Assembly (NCBI GenBank): GCA_036505875.1 | Contig: DASXSR010000360.1 | Coordinates: 1 to 64,000 of the forward strand | Origin: Onstottus_A sp036505875 | GTDB taxonomy: Bacteria; Acidobacteriota; Blastocatellia; UBA7656 | Direction: 5' to 3' | Length of the DNA stretch: 64,000 nt | Shown: positions 43,271-51,823 of the stretch, piece by piece | Position numbering within the stretch: position 1 is the first letter of the stretch | Layout: the number at the start of each line of letters is the position of its first letter | Program-made: the position numbers and the translations under genes | Notes under the pieces: generated by a model | Seen by the model: only the letters and a program-made list of their open reading frames with translations | Told to the model about the DNA's origin: nothing | Database searches by the model: none

Positions 43271-45047
43271 CGTGACTCGTTCGCGCGACGTGAAGCTGCA
43301 AGGTATCCCCGCTTCTCCCGGCATCGCCGTCGGTCAAGTGCTCAGGCTCGATGAGCGCGGGCGCCATCATTTCTATTACACCGGCGTGTCGCCTGCGCGA
43401 TCGCGGACGGAAGTGCGCCGCTTGCGCGAGGCTTTCGATGAAGCGCGCGCTCAATTACAAGAAATCAAAGTACGGCTGGCGGAAGAGCTAGGTTACGAGC
43501 ACTCGTTCATTCTGGACGCGCACCTGTTGATGCTCGAAGACGAGCAGCTCATAAAGGAACTCGAGCATGAGATACGCGTGCGACGAGTCAACGCGGAGTG
43601 GGCCGTCCGTTCGGTCGCCGACCGCGCCATCGAGGTCTACAAACAGGTCAACGATCCCTATCTTCGCGAGCGAACCTCGGACCTGGAAGACGTCGCCACG
43701 CGGCTGCTTACCGTCCTGTCGGGCCACGATAAGTTCGATCTGTCGCAACTGGATCAGGACGTCATCATTGTTGCAAACAACATCTGGCCTTCGACGATTG
43801 CCGAACTGGACTTCAACCACGTGCTTGGCTTCGCGACGGACGCTGGCGGTCTTACTTCGCATTCGGCCATCATCGCTCGCTCGGTCGGCATACCGGCAGT
43901 AGTGGGACTGCACGACATCACCCGCCTGACCAAGACAGGCAACTCGATCGTAATTGACGGCGCGAGCGGCGAGGTCATTCTGCGGCCCACAAAAGCCGTC
44001 TTACAGATTTATCGCCAGAAGCAGCAGACCGAAGCGAAGGTCAAAGAACCCGTCGCAGAAAGAGCGCAGTTGGCCGAAACTCGGGACGGTGTGCGTGTGA
44101 CGCTGCGAGCAAACGTTGAGCTTCCGAGCGAGATCGAGTCTCTTGCGCTTTTTGGCGCGGAAGGAATCGGGTTGTACCGCTCAGAGTTTTTGTTTCTGAC
44201 TCAACTCCCTGAGCTGCCGGGCGAAGATGAACAATACGAAGTCTATCGCAAGCTGGCCGAAGCGACCGGCGACGCCGGCGCAAACATTCGAGTCTTCGAT
44301 CTGGGCGGAGACAAGCTGACGCTCGAAGGGTTCGAAGCCGAGCAGAACCCTGCGCTGGGACTCCGGGCCATCAGGCTCTCGCTCAAAGTGGAACATATTT
44401 TCCGAACTCAGCTTCGGGCGATTCTGCGAGCGAATATGCATGGGCATCTACGAGTGGTGCTCCCGCTGATCAGCACGATCGCCGAGCTGCGCGACGCCAA
44501 GCGGATCATTTCCGACGTCAAGCAAGAGCTGGCCGAGGCCCGCATCGAGCACAACGCATCGCTGCCAATCGGCGTCATGATAGAGGTTCCCGCTGCGGCA
44601 ATGATGGCCGACCTGTTCGCTCGCGAAGCTGATTTCCTGAGCGTGGGCACCAACGACTTGATCCAGTACATCCTGGCGGTTGATCGAATCAATGAAAATG
44701 TGGCGCATCTTTATCAACCGCTTCACCCCGCAGTGCTGCGCATAATCGCTCAACTGGTTCAAGCAACCGACGCCGCGGGTGTGCCGCTCGAGCTGTGCGG
44801 AGAAATGGCCGCCGATCCGCTGCAAGCAATCGCGCTGATCGGACTCGGCATCCGAACGTTGAGTCTTGTGCCGGGCTCGGTTCCGTTGGTCAAGAATGCA
44901 ATTCGGTCAATCGAGCTCGATCATGCGCGTGCACTGATGAAGGAGGCTTTGAAGCTAACTTCAGCTTCTGAAGTGGAAGAGATGCTTGCGCGCGAGCTTC
45001 CTCGTCAGGCTTCGCGCTTCTTCGCAACTCGAGCGTCGCGTGTGTAA
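43257..45047 (+). CDS. ptsI: Phosphoenolpyruvate-protein phosphotransferase (EI)
   Basis: A 596-residue enzyme I. The phosphorylated His202 is in G-G-L-T-S-H-S-A-I-I-A-R-S. The PEP-binding barrel has E-G-I-G-L-Y-R-S-E-F, and the C-terminal part has S-V-G-T-N-D-L-I-Q-Y and E-L-C-G-E-M-A. It passes phosphate from PEP to HPr. No EII permease or HPr kinase is nearby, so the pair may act in regulation or in an incomplete PTS, as in many acidobacteria-like genomes. Confidence 0.95.
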   Translation: MASSSVTRSRDVKLQGIPASPGIAVGQVLRLDERGRHHFYYTGVSPARSRTEVRRLREAFDEARAQLQEIKVRLAEELGYEHSFILDAHLLMLEDEQLIKELEHEIRVRRVNAEWAVRSVADRAIEVYKQVNDPYLRERTSDLEDVATRLLTVLSGHDKFDLSQLDQDVIIVANNIWPSTIAELDFNHVLGFATDAGGLTSHSAIIARSVGIPAVVGLHDITRLTKTGNSIVIDGASGEVILRPTKAVLQIYRQKQQTEAKVKEPVAERAQLAETRDGVRVTLRANVELPSEIESLALFGAEGIGLYRSEFLFLTQLPELPGEDEQYEVYRKLAEATGDAGANIRVFDLGGDKLTLEGFEAEQNPALGLRAIRLSLKVEHIFRTQLRAILRANMHGHLRVVLPLISTIAELRDAKRIISDVKQELAEARIEHNASLPIGVMIEVPAAAMMADLFAREADFLSVGTNDLIQYILAVDRINENVAHLYQPLHPAVLRIIAQLVQATDAAGVPLELCGEMAADPLQAIALIGLGIRTLSLVPGSVPLVKNAIRSIELDHARALMKEALKLTSASEVEEMLARELPRQASRFFATRASRV

Positions 45048-45384
45048 AGACGCATATCAAGCCGCCACGGCTAGCGGTAAATGTGCATTTGTTTTTGTGA
45101 GCAAGAGAACTGGACACGTACTTTAGAATCCCGATGCTCTTATCTTCATCTGAAAGGCTATCTTCTCCGCGAAAAATGTTGGCCAGAACTTCATCCAGAA
45201 GGTCTTTGTCTTCCTCGCTTGGAATGGCGAAGTCAGCCTTCTTTGGACCCACTTGGTAATTAGAATCCAGGTAGGTGATGCGGAACGCATTGGGACGGGC
45301 ATCTCGTCTCCTTACAGCTAGAATCAACAAGATTAGCGCGCCAACCGCCAACAAAACACCAGTCGCCGCGATGATTCGTTTCAT
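44890..45384 (-). pseudogene. Truncated transmembrane protein, transglutaminase-like start
   Basis: From the ATG at 45384 there is a membrane anchor (A-T-G-V-L-L-A-V-G-A-L-I-L-L-I-L-A-V), then N-A-F-R-I-T-Y-L-D-S and S-D-E-D-K-S-I-G-I-L-K-Y-V-S-S-S-L-A, which resemble the region before the catalytic Cys of transglutaminase-like proteins. The frame then runs antisense into the 3' end of ptsI and the core domain is missing. I read it as a 5' fragment cut by a rearrangement. Confidence 0.4.
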
Positions 45385-45432
45385 AAAACGGGCGTACTGC
45401 CGCGCGGTACCGGCGCCAGCCACTGTCCTGGC

Positions 45433-48429
45433 TTAGAAGCTGAAGCGGAAATTGAACTCAATGCTACGAGCTCGCCCCGTGCTATTCGATCGCCCAAAGA
45501 AAGGCGAGGTCAGCACACCACTGAATCGATCGAAGTTGACGTGATTGAGAAGGTTGGAAATTTGCGCTGAAAGTTGGATGTTGTAGCGCGCTCCTTCGTT
45601 ATTGTTTCCGCGGTTGTTGTTTCCGCGACCGCCGCCACGGCCTCCAAATCCACCGCGACCGCCGAGGCCGCCTCCACCGCGACCGCCGAATCCACCGGCG
45701 CCGCCGCGCCCACCGCCATTTCCTCCGCGCCCAGCACCTGGACCACCCGAACCGCGATCACCGCCTTGGGCACTCTGATTATCGCCGACTTGGTCTTGAC
45801 CTTCGGGCCCCGCACTGTCGGATTGGTTTCCGGGACCATTCTGCGCCCACCTGCCCGCGCTTTTACCCAAAGCGAAGGTCTTGCTCACGCTCAAATTCGC
45901 GTTAAACGAGCCGGGCCCGATAGCGTGTACGCCATTGGGGTAGTTGGTCTCCAGAAAGTCTCGCAACAGAACCGGAGTGCTGCCCGGCGCACAGTTAAGT
46001 ATGCAACGATTCGGTATTAACGGATACAAGCTTGCAGGCAAGTCCGAGTTGCGATGAATTCCGGCCGGGCGATCGTTGATCACCGTGTCGAAATTATCAT
46101 CGGTACCCGTGGTTATGTTAAACGGACCGCCCGACGACGCGATTATCATTGGCGTCAAGCGGAACCCATGCGGAAGCGTAAATGAACCTAGAATGTTGAG
46201 GAAGTGGCGGCGATCAGTGAATGCCGGTCCCCACTCAGAACGGAGGTCGTAGCTGTTTGCCGGCAACGCCTGCGGGCTGTCGGAGTCGCTGTTGGTCCAC
46301 GAGAGCGTGTAATTAACAAACAGGGAAATATTGCGCCCGAAGCGACGATCGCCCCGGAACATGAACGCGTTGTGGCGCGAGTTAGCGGTCGATTCAAGCT
46401 CGTAGATGTTGCCTTGTGTCGGGTCCGGGCGCACAAGCGTGTCCGGCAATGGCGCGTTGATATTGCGCGACCGGAAGAAGTGGACACCGCGCGCGTATAT
46501 GTGCGTAAGCGATCCGGTAATACCCCACGGAAACTGGTGCTCGATGCTGCTCTGGAAATAAATCGTATATGGCGCTCGAAGGCTCGGATCCAGTGCGCGA
46601 ACAACCGTCCGAGAAGAGTCAACCGCAGCTGTCGGGTTAACAGCTAATGGCCCTAACGGATTGAATATCGCATTGCGGATTACAATGCTCTGCAAACTGA
46701 CGCCGTTGGCCCGCACGGTGTTCTCGTACAAGCCGCCAGTCAGTCGGTTGAAGAACAACCCTCCGCCGGTGCGCAACGTGGTCTTGCGGTCTTTGGATGG
46801 AGACCAGGCAATTCCGAAACGCGGCGCGAGGTTTAGCTTATCCTGCAAATGCGATTGGATTTCATATCGCAATCCGGCCGAGAGCGTCAGGTTCTGTCTC
46901 AGTCGAATGTCATCCTGCGCAAACAACGATGCTTCGTATTGGTGGTAGCGGAATTGCGGATTGCCGAGAGAGATCGTGAACTGCGTTGCGCGCACTATCG
47001 GGCTGTTGGGATCAGTCGGATCCACGTGCTCACCGGCAACCGCGCGGCGATATTGATCGAGGCTCGAAAAAGTGTAGGTTCCGTTGAAATTGCTCGCGCT
47101 CAGATCGCGGTTGTTCCAGTATTGAAGCTGAAACCCGCCACGCACCGTGTGCTTCTTGTAGGTGTACGTGAGGTAGTCCTGAAAGTCGAGCTGATCTTGC
47201 CGTGAGCTAGACGGACAGCACGGCGCGCCGCCACCGCTGAAAGCGTCAAGCACGTTGATTGCGACACCCGTCGTGCTTGCGGTTGAGTCGCTCACCTCGT
47301 GCTGAAACCGCATTCTGGTTTCGTGCACCAGGCGCGAGTTGATTACGAATGTCTCCGACAGCGTCAGCGTGTGATTGGTATTGTCGTTAGTTGAGCCGCG
47401 TTCGGGCAGCGTGAACCCGCCGCCGTTCGTGACTCGATCCGATTGGTGATAATTATAACCGAAGTTGAGCACGTTTCGCTTGGTCAGCGTCGAGCCGACG
47501 CGCAACCCTATGAATCGGTTCTCGTTTGTCGACGGAACGTTCTCGATCAACGGACCATTGAGCGTGATCGCGTTCACAATGCTGCCGCTATTCACCGTCC
47601 GCTGGTCCGCGTTCAGAAAGAACGAGATCTTCTTCTTGATGATCGGGCCACTGAGAGTAAAAGAGTAATGACGCTGATCAAGGTCGGGTTTAGTGAGCGC
47701 GGAGGCGTTGCGCGCGTTGAGAGCTGAGTTAGCGAAGTTGAACCCAACGCTGCTGTGCCAAGTTTCGGTGCCCGGCTTGGTGATGATCTCGATGCGCCCG
47801 ATGCCAGGATGCGAGAACTCGGCTGAAACTGGATTCTGGTTTATGCGGATCTGCAAAATTGATTCGCGAGGCGGCAATCTTCCGCCCGCGAAACCATCGA
47901 TGTAGATCTGAGCGCCGCCCTGGCCCCCGCTTGCCCCACCAGCTCCTGGACCCGCCAGCGCCTGCAAAAACTCGAGCATCTCATCTTCGTTATCGGGAAG
48001 AAGATCCATGATCATCTTCTCGTCCAGGACAATGGCGCTCATGTTCTGGTCGGGTTCGACTGATATGCCGGAGCTCTCGGCTTTCACCTCGGTTTCAGCC
48101 TTGATCGGCGCCACCTTCAACGTGATCTTCAGCGCCGAAGCCGAAGGAAGCTGCAGGTTATCCAGGACTTCCGTGTCGAAACCCTTGAACTCCACCGAAA
48201 GGGTGTAGGCGCCCGGCAGCACATTAGGTATGGAGAATTCACCGTTGGAGTTTGCCGTAGCGCTTCGCTTCTTGGCGTCAACACCGACAAGAGTCGCACG
48301 CGCTCCCGCTATGACAGCTCCTTGCTCATCAACGACCTGACCGCGTAAGCCCGAACTCTGAGCGATAGCTACCGTCGCAACGATTGCGATTGTGAGGCAG
48401 GCAAGGAGTGGCCACGCAAGCTTCTTCAT
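45433..48429 (-). CDS. TonB-dependent receptor, Oar-like, with carboxypeptidase-regulatory domain
   Basis: About 998 residues. The signal peptide (L-L-A-C-L-T-I-A-I-V-A-T-V-A-I-A) is followed by a carboxypeptidase-regulatory-like domain (G-L-R-G-Q-V-V-D-E-Q-G-A-V-I-A-G-A), a plug domain and a large beta-barrel ending in the outer-membrane signature E-F-N-F-R-F-S-F. A region of about 100 residues before the last strands is extremely Gly/Arg/Asn-rich, probably an external loop. The ligand is unknown. The ATG at 48429 is preferred over 48465. It is the last gene of the ECF sigma operon. Confidence 0.9.
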   Translation of the reverse strand: MKKLAWPLLACLTIAIVATVAIAQSSGLRGQVVDEQGAVIAGARATLVGVDAKKRSATANSNGEFSIPNVLPGAYTLSVEFKGFDTEVLDNLQLPSASALKITLKVAPIKAETEVKAESSGISVEPDQNMSAIVLDEKMIMDLLPDNEDEMLEFLQALAGPGAGGASGGQGGAQIYIDGFAGGRLPPRESILQIRINQNPVSAEFSHPGIGRIEIITKPGTETWHSSVGFNFANSALNARNASALTKPDLDQRHYSFTLSGPIIKKKISFFLNADQRTVNSGSIVNAITLNGPLIENVPSTNENRFIGLRVGSTLTKRNVLNFGYNYHQSDRVTNGGGFTLPERGSTNDNTNHTLTLSETFVINSRLVHETRMRFQHEVSDSTASTTGVAINVLDAFSGGGAPCCPSSSRQDQLDFQDYLTYTYKKHTVRGGFQLQYWNNRDLSASNFNGTYTFSSLDQYRRAVAGEHVDPTDPNSPIVRATQFTISLGNPQFRYHQYEASLFAQDDIRLRQNLTLSAGLRYEIQSHLQDKLNLAPRFGIAWSPSKDRKTTLRTGGGLFFNRLTGGLYENTVRANGVSLQSIVIRNAIFNPLGPLAVNPTAAVDSSRTVVRALDPSLRAPYTIYFQSSIEHQFPWGITGSLTHIYARGVHFFRSRNINAPLPDTLVRPDPTQGNIYELESTANSRHNAFMFRGDRRFGRNISLFVNYTLSWTNSDSDSPQALPANSYDLRSEWGPAFTDRRHFLNILGSFTLPHGFRLTPMIIASSGGPFNITTGTDDNFDTVINDRPAGIHRNSDLPASLYPLIPNRCILNCAPGSTPVLLRDFLETNYPNGVHAIGPGSFNANLSVSKTFALGKSAGRWAQNGPGNQSDSAGPEGQDQVGDNQSAQGGDRGSGGPGAGRGGNGGGRGGAGGFGGRGGGGLGGRGGFGGRGGGRGNNNRGNNNEGARYNIQLSAQISNLLNHVNFDRFSGVLTSPFFGRSNSTGRARSIEFNFRFSF

Positions 48430-48449
48430 TCCAATTCGATCCCTAACCA

Positions 48450-48490
48450 GGAACACACGACCCACGGAGGAGTGAAAGGCCGTGTGTTCC
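48450..48490. promoter_or_regulatory. Intercistronic hairpin before the receptor gene
   Basis: GGAACACACG (48450-48459) pairs perfectly with CGTGTGTTCC (48481-48490) around a 21-base loop. It lies 21 bp before the receptor ATG and after the upstream gene's stop. It may modulate read-through or mRNA stability. No T-run is present. Confidence 0.5.
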
Positions 48491-48502
48491 AGGTCTTCCG
48501 TG

Positions 48503-49141
48503 TTACTGCCTGACGAAAACCAAGGTCGATTCCTGCGAACCTTGCGGGCCCTCGACTGAGCGCTTCACCTTGAGCGTCTTTCCGTCATCAGCGAGCTCCC
48601 ACCGTTCTTTGGTGGTGCGCGTCACTTCGTTGCCTTGGAAATTCATGCTGCGAGTGTTGGTCAACTCCAAACTCTTGCCGCCGTCCTTCCACTTCGCGCT
48701 GAGCGCGGCGGCCCCGCTTCTGCCCCCTGCGGATTCGATCTTCGTTTCCGAGCCGTCGAGCTTGTAGGTCGCGGTGCCCATTCCCATACCAAAACCACCG
48801 CGGCCGCCGCGCCCGCCGCCTTGTCCGAAACCACCCTGTCTCCGTCCGCTGCCTTGTCCGCCGACGCCGCCCTCAGGTCTTCCGCCCTGACCTCCGGAGC
48901 CGCCCTGGTCGCCTCCCATTCGCGCTCCGGCCGTAATTTTGTTCTCCACGGTAAGTTGTTTATCATCCTGAGTAACAACCATCGTGTAGCTTTCGATGTT
49001 GTCCATTTGCCGCGGGAGCCCCTTGCTCTTGCTTTTGTCCAGGGTCCAGGTGCCCGAGAAATCCGTGGCGGCGCTGACCGACCAGATGCCGGCAAGCAGC
49101 GCCAGCGCTGCTGTCAAACCAATTAAAGTTCTCTTCATCAT
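48503..49141 (-). CDS. Exported lipocalin-like protein with Gly-rich insert
   Basis: A 212-residue protein. The signal peptide ends at V-S-A-A. The beta-strand pattern F-S-G-T-W-T-L-D-K-S-K-S-K-G-L, Y-T-M-V-V-T-Q-D-D-K-Q-L-T-V, Y-K-L-D-G-S-E and W-E-L-A-D-D-G-K-T-L-K-V resembles lipocalin-like domains. Residues 72-125 are a Gly/Arg/Gln-rich insert that resembles the one in the adjacent receptor. AAGGAGG lies 6 bases before the ATG. Function unknown. Confidence 0.75.
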   Translation of the reverse strand: MMKRTLIGLTAALALLAGIWSVSAATDFSGTWTLDKSKSKGLPRQMDNIESYTMVVTQDDKQLTVENKITAGARMGGDQGGSGGQGGRPEGGVGGQGSGRRQGGFGQGGGRGGRGGFGMGMGTATYKLDGSETKIESAGGRSGAAALSAKWKDGGKSLELTNTRSMNFQGNEVTRTTKERWELADDGKTLKVKRSVEGPQGSQESTLVFVRQ

Positions 49142-49293
49142 TTGAAACCTCCTTGAAATACGACGCGTGCTTTTCTTATTAACGACTATTCATCAGTTTT
49201 AAGACAAAACCGTTGAATGGTTTAGACGATGTACGACTCAGCCGCGTTACACCCAATTGAAGTTAGGCGTTAATAGGATCCTTGCAAACGCTA

Positions 49294-50109
49294 CTAGTCG
49301 TTGTTCTGCTGCCTCGTGCCCCTTGGGCCGCGTCCAAACGATCGCTCGCTGACCGTGTAATCCGAAGGCAGCTGGAACAGTGACTGCGAGGGCTCAGCGC
49401 GGTTGATGTTCGTCAACCGGTATGTGTGCTCACCCATCCGCGGATCATTGTGCTTGCTCAACACCACTACTTGCAGTTCCGGTGAATACCAGCGCTCGGA
49501 AACAATCTCGATCGGCTGATCGTTGCCGATCTGACCGGCAGGTATCGTGATCGTTGAACGCGTGCCTTCAACCTGCAGGCCTTCAATCGTCTGTGTGCCG
49601 AGCGATTCCGTGTTCGCCTTTGAAGTCGAGGGCGGACGGCTCTCAGGATGAGGGCCGCTCCAAGCTTTCATCTTCTGCGCGGTTTTGTTGGCCGCGTCGA
49701 GCACGTAGTGCACCCCCGCAACCGGGTCGTGGATAAAGGTCATTTGTCGGCCTTTACTCTCCGACGAAAATCGCCCCATGTCACCGAATGTTTGCTCCAT
49801 GCGAGTGCGGCCCTCGCTGTCCCGATAGACCGAGGCAGTGGTCGTCCGTGTAATACGGCTCCCGTTGCTCAGCGGTTGAACGCTTTCGGTAATCGAGGTC
49901 GCCGAGTAAGGCGCTCCCTTCACGACCTTCCCGCTGAGATGCATCTCCGAACCGACAAAGGCAAAGTTCCTATCCTGCGAAAACGGCCGCTCCTGGCCTC
50001 GACCTTGCGGAGAAAAGCCATGATGTTTCGCCGGCGCGCCACTATCCTGGCCCAGCGCCAAAACCGCAAGCAAACAAACAACAGAAATGATCGACAATGT
50101 TCTCTTCAT
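49294..50109 (-). CDS. Exported protein of unknown function in an ECF operon
   Basis: A 271-residue protein with a signal peptide (S-V-V-C-L-L-A-V-L-A-L-G). The mature part is beta-rich, with S-R-I-T-R-T-T-T-A-S-V-Y-R-D-S-E-G-R-T-R and G-V-H-Y-V-L-D; this resembles lipoprotein-carrier/RseB-like beta-sheets but I cannot assign it. GGAGGGA precedes the ATG. A 152-bp gap (49142-49293) with a decayed 18-bp palindrome follows it. Confidence 0.65.
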   Translation of the reverse strand: MKRTLSIISVVCLLAVLALGQDSGAPAKHHGFSPQGRGQERPFSQDRNFAFVGSEMHLSGKVVKGAPYSATSITESVQPLSNGSRITRTTTASVYRDSEGRTRMEQTFGDMGRFSSESKGRQMTFIHDPVAGVHYVLDAANKTAQKMKAWSGPHPESRPPSTSKANTESLGTQTIEGLQVEGTRSTITIPAGQIGNDQPIEIVSERWYSPELQVVVLSKHNDPRMGEHTYRLTNINRAEPSQSLFQLPSDYTVSERSFGRGPRGTRQQNND

Positions 50110-50147
50110 TTATCTGTCCCTCCAAAGCAAAGATAATCAATTTATGC

Positions 50148-50282
50148 CTATTGAAAACCCCAATAGACGTAAGCCATCAAAACCACTCCCATCATCGCTA
50201 CGCACGCGATGCAGAAGAAAATGAAATACAACGCCAGATTTCCGCCGTCCGGTTGATGTCTCAGACTCTCGCCCGTTTGCAT
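50148..50282 (-). CDS. 44-residue single-span membrane peptide
   Basis: A short frame starting at ATG 50282, 13 bp after the anti-sigma-like stop, with GGAGATTGAG just upstream. It reads M-Q-T-G-E-S-L-R-H-Q-P-D-G-G-N, then a hydrophobic span (L-A-L-Y-F-I-F-F-C-I-A-C-V-A-M-M-G-V-V-L). Position, ribosome site and membrane span support a real gene. It may act with the anti-sigma protein. Confidence 0.55.
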   Translation of the reverse strand: MQTGESLRHQPDGGNLALYFIFFCIACVAMMGVVLMAYVYWGFQ

Positions 50283-50295
50283 CTCAATCTCCAAT

Positions 50296-50943
50296 TTATT
50301 GAACGAACCTTATCGCTCTGGCCAAACCGTCATCGCCAACAAAAACGTCTGCCTTGACCAGCTCGCCGGCGCGGTCGACATTCATCGGGAACCCCATTGC
50401 AATCAGGGCCGAACGCGGAACATTCATTCGCACAACGTGTCCGCTGTCGGATGCAGCCGGACCGGCGATGTAAGTCAACGGAAGAAAGTCGGTCGCAACT
50501 TCATCCGCCCGGTTGTCGGTCCTCGGTCGGCGTCGAGCAACGCGCCGCGGTTGCTGCGGAGTTGAAGCCGAGGGAGGCGTGATCGCTTGATCGACATTAC
50601 TTGGCGGCGGCGCCGGTATGGAGTGAGGCACGAGCGGCGCAACTTCATGTGTTTCACGCGACGGCCTCGGCAGCCAAAGTAACGCGGCCACTGCAAGCAA
50701 GATCAAGACGATCGCGGCGGCGAGACTCCAGCGCAACGGCGTTCCGAAGAGGCCTGTCGCTGATCGAGGTTGCGCCCACGCTCGTTCATCAACCGCTATT
50801 CGCAAGCGCACTTTCTCATAAAGATCAGGCGAATCAGCCACCGCGTCCAACTCTTCTTCACTTGCGCTGACCGCCCGAAGCATTTCATGCTCAAAGCGAT
50901 CGAGCTGCTCGGCCTGGATTAACTTTTCATTTCTTCGAAACAT
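50296..50943 (-). CDS. Membrane anti-sigma-like protein
   Basis: A 215-residue protein with a cytoplasmic N-terminus of about 70 residues, one membrane span (L-A-A-A-I-V-L-I-L-L-A-V-A-A-L-L-W-L) at about 75-95, a Pro-rich linker and a small periplasmic domain with V-R-M-N-V-P-R-S-A-L-I-A-M-G. The topology and the position after an ECF sigma gene suggest an anti-sigma factor, although there is no clear zinc-binding H-x3-C-x2-C motif. AAGGAGGTG precedes the ATG. Confidence 0.75.
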   Translation of the reverse strand: MFRRNEKLIQAEQLDRFEHEMLRAVSASEEELDAVADSPDLYEKVRLRIAVDERAWAQPRSATGLFGTPLRWSLAAAIVLILLAVAALLWLPRPSRETHEVAPLVPHSIPAPPPSNVDQAITPPSASTPQQPRRVARRRPRTDNRADEVATDFLPLTYIAGPAASDSGHVVRMNVPRSALIAMGFPMNVDRAGELVKADVFVGDDGLARAIRFVQ

Positions 50944-50986
50944 CGTCCCACCTCCTTAGTGAAAAGGAGTCAACAACACCAAACAT

Positions 50987-51562
50987 TCACACATATCGAT
51001 GCAGCACGCGCTGCAGCACTTTGCGCGCGCGGTGTGCACGCATCTTGACTTTCGACGGCGACCAGCCAGTCAACTCAGAGACCTCGCGCACGGAGAGATC
51101 CGCGCCGTTGAGCAAAGTCAGCACCAGCCGATCCTCGGGATCCAGTCGCTGAAGCAGCTTCGCAGCGAGGTCGCGCGAGATAGCCGCGCTCTCGATCTCG
51201 CTCCCAAGGGCAGCTCCTCGAAGCCTCGCTGCGAGAGTGGCTTCTTCGTCCTGGCTCAGCTCGTTCAGCATATTTTCGGCGCGGCGCGTGCGTCGCATCA
51301 CGTCGTAACAAGTTCGAATCGTGATCCGCGACAGCCAAGCGATGAATGATTTCTCATGGCCGCCTCGATAGCTGCCAAACGCAAAATAAGCGTTAGCGAA
51401 ACTCTCCTGCACGATGTCCTCGACCTGCTCTTGGCGATAAAAGAACCTGTAAGCTAGCCGCGTGACCGAGCGCCGGTAGCGCTCGAATAGCAATTCGAAC
51501 GCAGCTTCGTCTCCCCCGAGCACAGCCGCCACCAATTCATCGTCAGTCTGCGCGGTGGACAT
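50987..51562 (-). CDS. ECF-type RNA polymerase sigma factor
   Basis: About 191 residues. Region 2 has F-E-R-Y-R-R-S-V-T-R-L-A-Y-R-F, D-I-V-Q-E-S-F and S-F-I-A-W-L-S-R-I-T-I-R. Region 4 ends with A-D-L-S-V-R-E-V-S-E-L-T-G-W-S-P-S-K-V-K-M-R-A-H-R-A-R. It probably reads the promoter of its own operon and envelope genes. The ATG at 51562 with GGAG upstream is chosen; frames up to 51679 lack support. It heads the minus-strand operon to 45433. The 261 bp upstream show no promoter that I can assign. Confidence 0.92.
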   Translation of the reverse strand: MSTAQTDDELVAAVLGGDEAAFELLFERYRRSVTRLAYRFFYRQEQVEDIVQESFANAYFAFGSYRGGHEKSFIAWLSRITIRTCYDVMRRTRRAENMLNELSQDEEATLAARLRGAALGSEIESAAISRDLAAKLLQRLDPEDRLVLTLLNGADLSVREVSELTGWSPSKVKMRAHRARKVLQRVLHRYV

Positions 51563-51823
51563 CGGCTCCACCGCCGTAACCGCAGCAAAACCGTGGACAT
51601 TAGCGCATCGATCCATGTGAATAAGCCGATTAGGGCAGAGACTAGCGCGATCTCTGCAGCCGCGCCTGTGACAATCCACTGAAATGCGAGCTCGCGCGCA
51701 GCCCTAAACAGCTACATAGTGTTAAGAGGGTTCTTAGCCGTCTTTGGTCACAACTTTTTTTGGACTGAAGACGTGACGAAACTGAGATGTTGCAAGTCTG
51801 GCGGATGGCTCACAACAACGAGT

